Positions 27,059-35,830 of a stretch of 64,000 bases of DNA are shown here, piece after piece. The notes under the pieces are model-generated. The model saw only the letters and a program-made list of their open reading frames with translations. It was not told the DNA's origin and made no database searches. Position 1 is the first letter of the stretch; every line of letters begins with the position of its first letter. Origin of the DNA: Hydrogenophaga aromaticivorans (GTDB lineage: Bacteria > Pseudomonadota > Gammaproteobacteria > Burkholderiales > Burkholderiaceae_C); assembly GCF_013387465.1 (NCBI RefSeq), contig NZ_VYGV01000006.1, forward strand, positions 467,638 to 531,637, written 5' to 3'. The translations under genes and the position numbers were made by a program.

Positions 27059-28975
27059 ATGCGCGCAGCGGCAAACCTTCTTCTCGGCAGTCCGACCCCA
27101 AGGAGCCGAACCCGCGCACAGGCGCCCGAAGCGCGTGCGTGGTTCCTCGACGCCGATTGGGACGACCCGGTCTGGGTCTTCAAACCGACGAACGCGCTCG
27201 AAGAGGCCAAGCCGGTGCGCGTTGACTGGCGCTTCAAGCTCCCGGGCGGGCAAGTTTTCGTGGGACATCGGTATGCAGCGCTGCTGCACAGCAGCAAGCA
27301 GCTCATCGCGCTCATCCGCAGTCGCTCGCTGGGCACCGGCCTGCCGCAGCGTGCGAGCACGGCTGCAGGCTACTTCAACTACCTGCGCGAACTCGTGCGC
27401 TGGATGGATCAGGCCGGCTTCTCTCGCTTCACCGATCTCGACGCGACAGCACTGCTGCAATTCCAGCGCGCGCTTGCCCTGAGACCGGGAACTCGGCGCC
27501 CCACGCTCGCCCCCACGACGGTGCAGAAGTACCTCTACCTGCTCACGTATCTGTATCGCTTTCGCGATGAACTCGACGACGGGTTGCGCATCGACCCTTT
27601 TCCGGGGCGCAGCCAAGGCGATGTCGCTGGCGTGCACGACGCCGATGTCCGTCGCTGGCCGTACACCCCGCAGGCCGTTGCGGTGGCGCTGGTCCAGGGC
27701 GCCATCGATCTGGTCAAACGTGGTGCAACGCCGATCCTGCAGGCCAGGGATGTCTATGCCGAGGCCGTAGGAGCCGCCAAACAGCAGGGTTACCTCACCG
27801 ACGCCTGCACCAATGCGGCAACGCGCGCTTTACGTCACGCACGTGTCCGGGTGCCTGGCCAGCCGCAGCCGATCCTGACGGTCGGTGCGCTCACGCAGGC
27901 GATCGACATGCTCTACGCGGCATGCTTCGTCGTCATCTCGTACCTCGTCGGACCGCGGGCCAGTGAGATCCTGCACCTCCAGGCGGGCTGCGTGCAGCGC
28001 CGTGGCGGCGCCGCCGCCGAAGAGATCACCGTGATCGTCGGTGCGATTTTCAAGCGCCAACCGGAGTACGCCGGGCGGCCACACGAATGGGTTGCACCGC
28101 CGGTGGCCGCGACCGCCATCGCCGTCCTCGAAGCCTTGTCGGCCGGGCATCGCGCTCAGTCTGGGCGGCCCCATTTGTGGCTGCGCCGTGGCCAGACCCC
28201 AGGTGCCACGGAGTGGCAGCGCCCATGCCCCGGCACGCTGGGTATCGTGTCGACCAGGCGCATGCGACTGCTGCTCAAGCGCTTTGCGGTGTGGCTCGGG
28301 CTGCCGCAGCATGAGGGCAGAACCTGGCAACTTTCCACGCACCAGGGGCGCAAGACCTTCGCACGGTTCGCGGCATTGCGCGACGGATCGGCGTTGTTCG
28401 CTCTCGCGCAGCACCTGGGCCATCGCGAGCGCGCCGTCACCGACTGTGGCTACGCCGGCTCCGACTACCGGCTCAACCAGGAGATCGAGACCGAGATCCT
28501 CGAACAATCGACTGCGGCCTGGGAGCACATGCTCGCCGCACCCGGCCTGGGCGGGCGCGCCGGCGCCGAGATCGTGGCCAAACGCCCGCACTTTCGGGGG
28601 GCCCGGCTCAAACAGGACCTCAAGAGCTACGCCCGGCTGCTGGTGGACGCCGGCCTCGTGCTCGGCGTGTGCGACTGGGGATTTTGTGTCTACCGCGAGG
28701 AACACAGCGCCTGCCTGGGCAACGCCGCCGGACCGAATCCGGCGCGCCGTGAGCCCTCCACCTGCGGGCGTTGCAAGAACTTCGTGGTGTCGCAACAGCA
28801 TCGCGCCTACTGGGTCGAGCAGGTCCGTCGGCACGAAGCGCTGCTCGACGAGCCTGCGCTGCCGTTGCAGACGCTGCGCATCGTGCGCGAGCGGCTCAAC
28901 GAGGCCCGTGCCTTGATCCACTCGATCGACGCGGACAACCCGGGAACCGGTCATGGCCCACACACCGCCCCATGA
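27059..28975 (+). CDS. Tyrosine recombinase 3 (TnpB-like)
   Basis: The 638-residue protein matches the length of Tn554 TnpB (about 630). Catalytic residues are visible: Arg in VGPRASEILHL, His-x-x-Arg in STHQGRKTFARF, Gly-His in LAQHLGHRERAVT and Tyr in GSDYRL. A C-terminal Cys motif reads FCVYREEHSACLG and STCGRCKNF. The gene starts 10 bp after recombinase 2 and overlaps the TnpC-like gene by 23 bp, so all four are one operon. Confidence 0.82.
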   Translation: MRAAANLLLGSPTPRSRTRAQAPEARAWFLDADWDDPVWVFKPTNALEEAKPVRVDWRFKLPGGQVFVGHRYAALLHSSKQLIALIRSRSLGTGLPQRASTAAGYFNYLRELVRWMDQAGFSRFTDLDATALLQFQRALALRPGTRRPTLAPTTVQKYLYLLTYLYRFRDELDDGLRIDPFPGRSQGDVAGVHDADVRRWPYTPQAVAVALVQGAIDLVKRGATPILQARDVYAEAVGAAKQQGYLTDACTNAATRALRHARVRVPGQPQPILTVGALTQAIDMLYAACFVVISYLVGPRASEILHLQAGCVQRRGGAAAEEITVIVGAIFKRQPEYAGRPHEWVAPPVAATAIAVLEALSAGHRAQSGRPHLWLRRGQTPGATEWQRPCPGTLGIVSTRRMRLLLKRFAVWLGLPQHEGRTWQLSTHQGRKTFARFAALRDGSALFALAQHLGHRERAVTDCGYAGSDYRLNQEIETEILEQSTAAWEHMLAAPGLGGRAGAEIVAKRPHFRGARLKQDLKSYARLLVDAGLVLGVCDWGFCVYREEHSACLGNAAGPNPARREPSTCGRCKNFVVSQQHRAYWVEQVRRHEALLDEPALPLQTLRIVRERLNEARALIHSIDADNPGTGHGPHTAP

Positions 28976-29369
28976 TCCGACCGAGGTCGCACCGGCGCAG
29001 CGGCTTCGCGATGCCCTCGCGCAGTTGACGGCGGCGGATGGGGGTGCCGCGCCGACGGCCAAGGCGCTGTGCGAACTCGCTGGCGTCTCGCGCAACGCGC
29101 TGTACCGCTACCACCCCGACATCCTGATCGAGCTTCACCGACTGCAACATCGTCGACGGCGAACATCGGGCCCCTCCGCACTGGCGTTGGAGCAACTGCG
29201 CGCCGACAACCGGAGCCTGCACCACCAAGTGGCCATGATCGCCGCCTTGGTCGATCACTATTTCTGTGCCTGGCAAGAGAGCCAAACCTTGCTGGAACGT
29301 CGCGAGCGCGAGCTCGCTGAGCTGCGCCGCCACGTCAAACCCAAGCTGGTTTCGATCCAGCACAAGTGA
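28953..29369 (+). CDS. TnpC-like accessory protein (HTH plus coiled coil)
   Basis: The 138-residue protein has a helix-turn-helix-like segment KALCELAGVSRNALYRYHPD (about 37-56). A predicted coiled coil rich in Leu, Glu and Arg follows (about 80-130). This layout and size fit TnpC of Tn554 (about 125 residues), which aids transposition and its orientation. It is the last gene of the recombinase operon and is convergent with the mer cargo. Confidence 0.65.
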   Translation: MAHTPPHDPTEVAPAQRLRDALAQLTAADGGAAPTAKALCELAGVSRNALYRYHPDILIELHRLQHRRRRTSGPSALALEQLRADNRSLHHQVAMIAALVDHYFCAWQESQTLLERRERELAELRRHVKPKLVSIQHK

Positions 29370-29426
29370 GCCCGGCAGCGCAGGCCATGAGCGCTGACGC
29401 GGGCGCGCAGCCGTGCATGCGAACGA

Positions 29427-29639
29427 TCAACCGCAGCACTTCACTTGCTGCTGCACCGGCGGGCATGGCACCGAGCCGTACGAGCAGTACACGCAGCAGT
29501 CGCCCGGTTTCGGCCGAAGCAGCTCGTGGCAGCGCTCGCATTCGTAGAAGAACTGGCACGCGTCGGTTGGCATGGTCTCGGCCTTCGAGTGCCCGCACGA
29601 CGGACAGGTCAGCGTGGACTGCGGCACAACGGCGCTCAC
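29427..29639 (-). CDS. Small Cys-rich protein linked to mer genes
   Basis: The 70-residue protein has LTCPSCGHSKAETMPTDACQ and FYECERC, then GDCCVYCSYGSVPCPP and a C-terminal KCCG. The many Cys pairs suggest metal binding. Proteins of this pattern are seen next to merT/merP in other elements. Its GTG start overlaps the merP stop (GTGA). It is in the position where merA would be expected. Function is unknown. Confidence 0.65.
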   Translation of the reverse strand: MSAVVPQSTLTCPSCGHSKAETMPTDACQFFYECERCHELLRPKPGDCCVYCSYGSVPCPPVQQQVKCCG

Positions 29640-29920
29640 CGTGCCGCCTCCTTGATCGTCGACGGGTAGCCCGCGTCGGTCGTCGCGCCAGTGAGCTGCC
29701 CGACAGCGGCCTGGCTGTCGTCGAACGTGACCACCGCTTCGCGCCTGTCCAGGCTCACGTCGACCTTGGCCACGCCTGCGACCCTGGTGAGGGCTTTCTT
29801 CACCGTGATCGGGCAGGCTGCGCAGTTCATGCCCGGCACCGACAGTGTCACGGTTTTCGTCGCAGACCACGCCGGCGCGACGAGCACGGCAAGGAGGATG
29901 GCGATGTGGCGAGGTTTCAT
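29636..29920 (-). CDS. merP: Periplasmic mercuric-ion binding protein MerP
   Basis: The ~94-residue protein has a signal peptide (MKPRHIAILLAVLVAPAWSA) and an HMA domain with the metal motif GMNCAACPITVKKAL. It binds Hg2+ in the periplasm and hands it to MerT. An earlier ATG at 29926 is possible. It lies 12 bp after merT on the same strand. Confidence 0.9.
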   Translation of the reverse strand: MKPRHIAILLAVLVAPAWSATKTVTLSVPGMNCAACPITVKKALTRVAGVAKVDVSLDRREAVVTFDDSQAAVGQLTGATTDAGYPSTIKEAAR

Positions 29921-29932
29921 GGACAAGCCCTT

Positions 29933-30283
29933 TCAGTAGAACAACGGCGCCGCGTACGGGAAGCCCAGCGCAATCGCCACCAGCACGACGACCACCCAGA
30001 ACACGATGCGGTACCCGCGGCGCACGGCCGGCACCGCGCACACCTCGCCAGGCCGGCACTGTTCGACTGGCCGATATACGCGCCGATAGGCCAGCACCAG
30101 TGCCCCCAATGCGACGGTGATGAACACGGGTCGGTACGGCTCCAGCGCGGTGAGGTTGGCGATCCACGCACCGCCCAGGCCCACGCTGACCAGCACCAGC
30201 GGCCCGAGGCAACAGGCCGATGCGAGGCCGGCGGCCAACCCACCGCTGACCAAGGCCCATCGGCCGGATCCATGGCTGGACAT
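29933..30283 (-). CDS. merT: Mercuric transport protein MerT
   Basis: The 116-residue inner-membrane protein has three hydrophobic segments, with the first-helix pair Cys24-Cys25 in [13 protein letters not shown] and a second cytoplasmic pair in [12 protein letters not shown]. These are the MerT mercury-handling Cys residues, and the length is exactly that usual for MerT. AAGGAAG precedes the ATG. It is expressed from the mer promoter at 30324-30354. Confidence 0.9.
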   Translation of the reverse strand: MSSHGSGRWALVSGGLAAGLASACCLGPLVLVSVGLGGAWIANLTALEPYRPVFITVALGALVLAYRRVYRPVEQCRPGEVCAVPAVRRGYRIVFWVVVVLVAIALGFPYAAPLFY

Positions 30284-30323
30284 GCGACTTCCTTCTGTTC
30301 GTGTGCGAAGCTCCATGGCTGGA

Positions 30324-30354
30324 ATAATATTTCCGTACCTGAGTACGGAGTCAA
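30324..30354 (-). promoter_or_regulatory. mer operator/promoter (MerR-controlled)
   Basis: On the - strand TTGACT and TATTAT are separated by the unusual 19-bp spacer typical of MerR-activated promoters. The spacer holds the dyad CCGTAC-TCAG-GTACGG. It lies between divergent merT and merR. MerR would twist the spacer to activate merT when Hg2+ binds. Confidence 0.9.
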
Positions 30355-30356
30355 CC

Positions 30357-30779
30357 ATGTCGAACGAAGTTGCATTGACGATCGGCCAGCTCGCCCGCGC
30401 GGCGGGGGTCAACGTCGAAACGGTGCGTTTCTACCAGCGCCGCGCTCTGCTGTCAGAGCCCGATCGCCCCACCGGTGGCATCCGGCGCTACTCGGATGCA
30501 GACACCGCGCGCATCCGTTTCATCAAGGCTGCGCAGCGGCTGGGCTTCAGTCTCGATGACGTGCAGGAACTGCTGCGGCTGGAGGACGGAACCCATTGCA
30601 GCCAGGCGCGGCAGCTCGCCGAGCGCAAGCTCGGTGAGATTCGAAGCAAGATCGGCGACCTGCAACGCATCGAGGCGGTGCTCGACGAGATGGTCGGACG
30701 CTGCCGCGCCGTTCGGGGCAAGGTGAGCTGTCCAATGATCGCCTCGGTTCATCTCGCTGGCGCGGCGCCATTGACGTGA
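30357..30779 (+). CDS. merR: Mercury-responsive regulator MerR
   Basis: The 140-residue protein has the MerR winged helix ([21 protein letters not shown]) and a dimerisation helix. Three Cys residues, C81, C116 and C125, match the Hg2+ ligands of characterised MerR. The ATG at 30357 abuts the mer operator, so it would also repress itself. It is the last gene before the right end of the Tn554-like element. Confidence 0.93.
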   Translation: MSNEVALTIGQLARAAGVNVETVRFYQRRALLSEPDRPTGGIRRYSDADTARIRFIKAAQRLGFSLDDVQELLRLEDGTHCSQARQLAERKLGEIRSKIGDLQRIEAVLDEMVGRCRAVRGKVSCPMIASVHLAGAAPLT

Positions 30780-30871
30780 TTCCGCGCGGCGCAGTGGAGC
30801 GAAGCTGTGTTCCCCATCCATCTCTGGCGCGTTGACACGCTTCCTCGGTGAACACCTTGAAATCAACATAA

Positions 30872-31261
30872 AGGGTGGTTGTGCACCAGAACCAGCGCGC
30901 AGCTGTTTCGAAGCAGCGCATCACGCACCACCTCACGCGGGTACACCGATGTCTGGCTCACCGTGCCCCGGAACATTTCCACGTAGTCCACCACGCGGTT
31001 CTGCGCGTCCAGGTGCACCACGGCAAACACCTCGTGCGGCAGATGACCCAGACGCGAGCGCAGGAAATCCTTCACCACAGCGGGCGAGTCCATCAGGTCA
31101 CTGCCACGCACCTGGGCGGCCAGCAACTGCTGCGCCGCCAGCAGCACCTCGTTGGCCTCGGCCGGACGGTACTGGCCCGCGACATCGCGCACCAGCAAGG
31201 CGGAAGCGGCAACCGAGAGTGCCTGGAAGGAATCAAGGGAAGAAAACAGATCGTGCTGCAT
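30872..31261 (-). pseudogene. radC: radC, 5' fragment (JAB domain, interrupted)
   Basis: The fragment starts at ATG 31261 with GGAG upstream and reads MQHDLFSSLDSFQALSV. It continues to HEVFAVVHLDAQNRVV and ends at CALVLVHNHP, the start of the JAB metal-binding motif. The junction adds LC and a TGA stop within the element end. The rest of the gene is at 23504-23653. Island-borne RadC proteins are not known to be required for DNA repair, so loss is probably tolerated. Confidence 0.92.
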
Positions 31262-31660
31262 GACCAACTCCAGTGATCGGGCGGGATTGCCCGAGACCGG
31301 AACCGGCACGCCGCAGCGCAGCGGTCACAGGTTCGAAGACGGCCGAACGGCCGCCAGCGCATGCAGTGCGCGCAGACCTTGACGGCGAGACCGGTGTGCA
31401 AGGATGAAGGGATCAGCAAGCCAGCCCCTCCACAACTGCAGGCGTGAGGAAGGCAAGCGAAGCGCGCAGGCCGGGGGCATGCCCTCGGCCGGAGGCGTCA
31501 AGGGATCGGAGCCGAATGGCCGCGACCCAGCACGGGGCGCGGGGCGCAGCCCGCAGAGCCCGACGGCGGTACGCCGGGACGCACTATCGAAATCGACGCA
31601 CATCATCTTCGGCTACCGACACCAACGAAGACAATCTATCCAGAACAATTCGGACCCACC
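31262..31660. other. 400-bp gap upstream of radC, no gene recognised
   Basis: The stretch is GC-rich and holds short shadow ORFs only. It should contain the radC promoter on the - strand, but no clear -35/-10 pair stands out. Nothing else is seen. Confidence 0.4.
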
Positions 31661-31780
31661 ATGACTACCGCCGCCAGAACCGACACCACTGCCTGGGCCT
31701 TCCGTGCCCGGTTTCGCCGGGGCGGTCGGTGGCCGCAAAACGGTCCTTGGTGCAAATCATCATTGAAGGCGTTCGAATGA
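31661..31780 (+). pseudogene. Possible truncated N-terminus of an island protein
   Basis: A 39-codon frame begins MTTAARTDTTAWAFRARFRR and then runs into unrelated sequence before a TGA. The AWAFRARFRR segment recalls the N-terminus of longer island proteins, from memory only. It may mark the edge of the island. No good ribosome-binding site is visible. Confidence 0.3.
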
Positions 31781-32130
31781 CCTAGAAAGCAGCCATCGCC
31801 CTTGCAGTAGCCATTCTGGCGATCGTTGTTTGGGGGTTCTTCATCGATTCGGGATCGACACGGATCGTCATCAACGGTCAGGAGATCACCGGACCGCTCA
31901 AAGGTGGCGTTGGTCTGGCGGGTTTGATCGCCGACCTCGTTGCTCTGTTCTGTGTCGCAATCCTCCTGCTCTTTGTGTTTGCTGGAGTCGGCGTGTTTGT
32001 CGTGGGTGGCGCCATGTTCGTCGGGCTCGTCTGGGTGGCGCTTTCGCTGCCGTACTTGCTCGTCGTGCTCGTTCCATTGGCACTTGTCTGGGTGTTCATC
32101 GCGATCGCGCGAAAGCTTGATGCCAAGTAG
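31777..32130 (+). pseudogene. Small membrane protein gene with an amber third codon
   Basis: Reading from ATG 31777, which has GAAGG seven bases upstream, codon 3 is TAG and then the frame stays open for 115 codons. The encoded product has an N-terminal hydrophobic helix, a short polar loop (STRIVINGQEITGPLKGG) and two or three further membrane helices ending IAIARKLDAK. The stop would prevent translation unless a downstream TTG (31924) is used or the stop is suppressed. No family is recognised. Confidence 0.6.
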
Positions 32131-32280
32131 CTGCGCGGATTGGCTGCAGAATGTGCTCGCGCCCATGTTGGGAGAGCGTATGCCATTGGCTCGCGCCTCC
32201 GCCCGATGAAATGCCATTTTTCGCGGCAACTGATGCTTGATCGATACCAGCGGCCACCTTGAAATCAAGTATCGTGCCGC

Positions 32281-33009
32281 ATGATCTCCCACGGTCGCTA
32301 CCTCGCCCTCCTCGCTGCGCTGTTCGCCGTGGTGTGGGTCGCGCTCGCCATCGACCCCTGGTACCGGGACGACTGGGCGCTTGAGAACGTGCTGGTCGTC
32401 GTGTTCGCGGTCGCGCTGTCGGCGTCGCGTCGCCGCTTTGTGATGTCGCGCCTGTCCTATACGCTGATCTTCCTGTTTCTCTGCCTGCACACGGTGGGTG
32501 CGCACTACACCTACGCCGAGGTTCCATACGACGCATGGATCAAGGCGCTGACTGGACGCTCGCTCAACGAAGTGATGGGCTGGGAGCGCAATCACTTCGA
32601 CCGCTTCGTGCACTTGATGTACGGGCTGCTGCTGGCCTATCCGATGCGCGAGCTGTTCCTGCGCGTGGCCGACGCCCGCGGCTTCTGGGGCTACTTCCTG
32701 CCTCTGGACATGACCCTCTCGACCTCTGCACTCTTCGAACTGTTCGAGTGGGCCGCGGCCGAGATCTTCGGCGGCGGCCTGGGGGTGGCCTACCTCGGAA
32801 CCCAGGGCGACGTCTGGGATGCGCACAAGGACATGTCGCTGGCCGGTCTCGGCGCGTTCATCGCCATGCTGCTGACTGCGCTCATCAACGCCCGCCTGCG
32901 CCGCGACTTCGCGCGCGAGTGGCAGGACAGCATGAGGGTCAAGCGCGCCGCACCTCTTGGCGAGAGCGAGACCGTGCGCATGCTGCGGTCGCGGGAGGCC
33001 GGGCGGTGA
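32281..33009 (+). CDS. DUF2238 (YjdF-like) membrane protein
   Basis: The 242-residue protein has about six hydrophobic segments. Conserved family segments include HTVGAHYTYAEVPYD, RNHFDRFVHLMYGLLLAYP, ELFEWAAAEIFGGG and YLGTQGDVWDAHKDM, typical of DUF2238 inner-membrane proteins of unknown function. The next gene starts inside its stop codon (GTGA), so the two are coupled. Confidence 0.83.
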   Translation: MISHGRYLALLAALFAVVWVALAIDPWYRDDWALENVLVVVFAVALSASRRRFVMSRLSYTLIFLFLCLHTVGAHYTYAEVPYDAWIKALTGRSLNEVMGWERNHFDRFVHLMYGLLLAYPMRELFLRVADARGFWGYFLPLDMTLSTSALFELFEWAAAEIFGGGLGVAYLGTQGDVWDAHKDMSLAGLGAFIAMLLTALINARLRRDFAREWQDSMRVKRAAPLGESETVRMLRSREAGR

Positions 33010-33521
33010 ACGAGATCGAAGTGCATGTGGCCGAGCTGGAGCAGTTCTTCGACCACATGGACGCGTCGCCGCTCGCGACCCGCAACCTCGATCCGCGCGC
33101 CGAGCGCTTCATCGTCGACGCGGCCAAGGACCTGCCGCGCGATGAGGCGCTCGGCCTGGTCGTGCATCTCGAACACCCGTCTTCCGAAACGGCATCCGTC
33201 AGCGACGCGGTCCACGCGCATTTCCACCTGCAGGGCGCCTCGGCGCGGCGGCGACTGCGCGAACTGTTCCGCCGCGGCAGGCTCAGCCTGTTGATCGGCC
33301 TGGCGTTCCTGGCCGCCACCCTCGCCGCGAGCAAGCTGGCCGAGAACTGGCTCGATCCGGGCGGCATGCTCGAGGTGGTGCGCGCCAGCCTGTCGATCGC
33401 CGGCTGGGTCGCGATGTGGCGGCCGATGGAACTATTCCTCTACGACTGGTGGCCGATCCGCGCCGAAGCGCGCCTCTTCGACCGACTGGCGTCCATGCCG
33501 GTGCGGTTGATGGCATCGTGA
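33006..33521 (+). CDS. Hypothetical protein with C-terminal membrane segments
   Basis: The 171-residue protein starts at GTG 33006, overlapping the DUF2238 stop. The N-terminal ~85 residues are soluble and acidic. Two hydrophobic segments follow (LLIGLAFLAATLAAS and a second around IAGWVAMW), ending FLYDWWPIRAEARLFDRLAS. Coupling to the DUF2238 gene suggests a joint role at the membrane. No family is named. Confidence 0.7.
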   Translation: MNEIEVHVAELEQFFDHMDASPLATRNLDPRAERFIVDAAKDLPRDEALGLVVHLEHPSSETASVSDAVHAHFHLQGASARRRLRELFRRGRLSLLIGLAFLAATLAASKLAENWLDPGGMLEVVRASLSIAGWVAMWRPMELFLYDWWPIRAEARLFDRLASMPVRLMAS

Positions 33522-33630
33522 CAGTCGGTCTAACTGCCCCGCCGCACGCCCTGCGCAAGAGAGGCCGCATCGCAGCCAGACGCGCACCGTGGCCCAACAA
33601 TCAACCATTCCCTGCAAACGGAGCCCCAGC

Positions 33631-33987
33631 ATGACATGGCACACCCTTTGCCGTTCGGACGAACTGCCCGTCGGCGAGATGAAGTCCTTTATCGTCGACA
33701 AGCACAAGATCGTTCTGTACCACCTCAGCGATGGCTTTTTCGCGACACAAGCCAGCTGCACCCACACCTTCGCGCCGCTGGCGCGCGGCAAGCTGCTGGA
33801 AGACTGCAAGGTGCAATGCCCGCTGCACCGCGCGCGCTTCGACATCCGCACCGGCGCGGTGCTGGACTGGGCGAACTTCCCGCCGGGCATCCAACTGCTG
33901 AACGTCGTGCGCGGCGAAAAGGCGCTGCAGACCTACAAGGTCAGCGTGAAGTCCGGGCAGGTGCGGGTCAGCGTACCGGAAGCCTGA
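33631..33987 (+). CDS. Rieske [2Fe-2S] ferredoxin-like protein
   Basis: The 118-residue protein is a free-standing Rieske domain. The cluster ligands are C43 and H45 in CTHTF and C63 and H66 in CPLH. Such proteins carry electrons to oxygenases or resemble the NirD small subunit. GGAGCC precedes the ATG. There is no oxygenase beside it; the bph operon 20 kb away has its own ferredoxin with the same ligand spacing. Confidence 0.82.
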   Translation: MTWHTLCRSDELPVGEMKSFIVDKHKIVLYHLSDGFFATQASCTHTFAPLARGKLLEDCKVQCPLHRARFDIRTGAVLDWANFPPGIQLLNVVRGEKALQTYKVSVKSGQVRVSVPEA

Positions 33988-34012
33988 AGAACGCTGCCGC
34001 CGGGGCCGGCGC

Positions 34013-35803
34013 TCAGTCCTCACACCGTTGGTGCACGTAGGCTCCCGGTGCGCCACACAGGCCGTCGCGTCCAGTCAGCTGGCGCGCCGACACCTCTCGG
34101 CCGCTGCCCTTGGCCTTGATCCAGGTGTCCCAGGCGGTCCACCACGAGCCTTCGTGTAGCTTGGCTGCGGCTTCCCATTCGTCCGGCGACAGCCACGGGT
34201 CACCTGGGCGGCGCACCGCATCGCGCCAGCGTCGGCCCGCATGGCCGGGTTCGCTGACGATGCCGGCGTTGTGGCCGCCGCTGGTCAGCACGAACGTGAT
34301 CTCGGCGTCCGTCAGCTGGTGCAGTTTGTAGACCGAGCGCCAGGGCGCCACGTGATCCTTTTCCGTGCCCACCACAAACATCGGCTGGTGGACATCGTCC
34401 AGCGACACCGGCCGGCTCTCTACACAGTAACGCGACTCGGCCAATTCGTTGTGCAGGTACAGGCGCCGCAGGTACTGGCTGTGCATCGCCGCCGGCATGC
34501 GCGTGGTGTCGGCGTTCCAGGCCATCAGGTCGTTCGGCCGCAGCGGCTCGCCCATCCAGAGTTCTCGCAGCGTGGCCGACCAGATGAGCTCGCGCGAGTG
34601 CAGGAACTGGAAGCTCGCGGCCATCTGCCGGCCCGTGAGGTAGCCGCGCTCGGCCATCATCTCCTCCAGCAGCGCGACCTGGCTTTCGTCGATCAGCACG
34701 CCCATCTCGCCGGGCTCGGTGAAATCGGTCTCTGCGGCGAGAAAACTCAAGGACGCCAGTGGCGGCAGCGCTTCGACGTCGGCCACCCGCCCGGGCCGCG
34801 CGAGCGCCGCCGAGGCGATGGCCAGCAGCGTGCCGCCCAGGCAGTACCCCACCGCATGCACCGCTTCGCCGGGCACACGCCGCCCGATGGCCGCCAACGC
34901 GTCGAACACGCCGAGTTGCAGGTAGTCGTCCATGTCCAGCAGCGCGTCGCTCTCGTCGGGGTTGAGCCAGGAGAGCATGAACACGGTGTGCCCCTGATTG
35001 ACCAGCCAGCGCACCATCGAGTCGTGCGGCGAAAGGTCCAGGATGTAGTACTTCATGATCCAGCTCGGCACGATGAACACCGGCTCGGCGTGCACGGCGG
35101 GCGTCGTCGGGCGGTACTGGATGAGCTCTACCAGGTGGTTGCGGTGCACGACGCGGCCTGGGCTCACTGCCACGTCCACGCCGGGCTCAAAGCGTTGGCC
35201 GTGGTCAAACATTTGCGCCAGACCCTGGCGGCGGCGCCAGTCGTCAAAGGCGTGCGCCCAGCCCTCCAGCAGGTTGTCCCCGCGACGTTCCAGCGTGCGT
35301 GCCAGCACCTCGGGGTTGGCCAGGCCGGCGTTGGCCGGTGAAAGCATGTCCAGCCACTGGCGCGCGAACATGGCGACGACGTCGCGGTGGTGGGCCGTCA
35401 TGCCACGCCGGTGGGTGGCGTCGCGCCACCAGCGCTCGGCGTCCAGGTAGTTGCGCACGATCCATGCATAGGGCCACGCCTGCCAGGCGTCGGCCTGGAA
35501 GCGCTGGTCATCGGGCCGCTCGCTGGCGCCGCGCGGCAGGTGGCTCTGCGTCAACGCGGCCCTGGCGGAATGGGTGGCCATTCCCAGGGCCTCACTGACG
35601 AGCCGCGACGTCTGTGCGGGCTGGGTGGCCAGGTGGAGCGCCCAGTCGGTGGCGGCCAGCGCCAGCGTGATGGGCGACAGACCGCCCCAGAGTTCCGCTG
35701 CCTGTGCGTGCAGCAGGCCATCCAGCGCCTCGGCGCGCGCACGCGCCTCCTCGGCGGGCGGGGCGATGGGACAAGCGGGGGCGGGAGCGGTGGCGCGGGA
35801 CAT
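34013..35803 (-). CDS. phaC: Poly(3-hydroxyalkanoate) synthase, class I-like
   Basis: The 596-residue protein is an alpha/beta-hydrolase-fold PHA synthase. The lipase-box-like nucleophile is Cys321 in AVGYCLGGTLLA. Other family segments are FIVPSWIMKYYILDLSP, the Asp in KDHVAPWRSVY and the His in TSGGHNAGIVS. It polymerises 3-hydroxyacyl-CoA into storage granules. No phaA or phaB gene is adjacent. It is convergent with the Rieske gene. Confidence 0.88.
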   Translation of the reverse strand: MSRATAPAPACPIAPPAEEARARAEALDGLLHAQAAELWGGLSPITLALAATDWALHLATQPAQTSRLVSEALGMATHSARAALTQSHLPRGASERPDDQRFQADAWQAWPYAWIVRNYLDAERWWRDATHRRGMTAHHRDVVAMFARQWLDMLSPANAGLANPEVLARTLERRGDNLLEGWAHAFDDWRRRQGLAQMFDHGQRFEPGVDVAVSPGRVVHRNHLVELIQYRPTTPAVHAEPVFIVPSWIMKYYILDLSPHDSMVRWLVNQGHTVFMLSWLNPDESDALLDMDDYLQLGVFDALAAIGRRVPGEAVHAVGYCLGGTLLAIASAALARPGRVADVEALPPLASLSFLAAETDFTEPGEMGVLIDESQVALLEEMMAERGYLTGRQMAASFQFLHSRELIWSATLRELWMGEPLRPNDLMAWNADTTRMPAAMHSQYLRRLYLHNELAESRYCVESRPVSLDDVHQPMFVVGTEKDHVAPWRSVYKLHQLTDAEITFVLTSGGHNAGIVSEPGHAGRRWRDAVRRPGDPWLSPDEWEAAAKLHEGSWWTAWDTWIKAKGSGREVSARQLTGRDGLCGAPGAYVHQRCED

Positions 35804-35830
35804 GGACGGGGGCCGGGGCAGGCAGGGGTG

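Larger units (their letters stand above)
23654..30872. mobile_element. Tn554-like, radC-targeting element with mer cargo
   Basis: This 7.2 kb segment separates two halves of radC that join in frame. It encodes a primase-like small protein, three tyrosine recombinases, a TnpC-like protein and merR, merT, merP with a Cys-rich gene. Tn554 in Staphylococcus also inserts within radC and has tnpA, tnpB (tyrosine recombinases) and tnpC. The two ends share, in inverted orientation, ATGTT followed within about 30 bp by GCGTGT...CAAC. A third recombinase between the tnpA- and tnpB-like genes is the main difference from Tn554. Confidence 0.85.
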
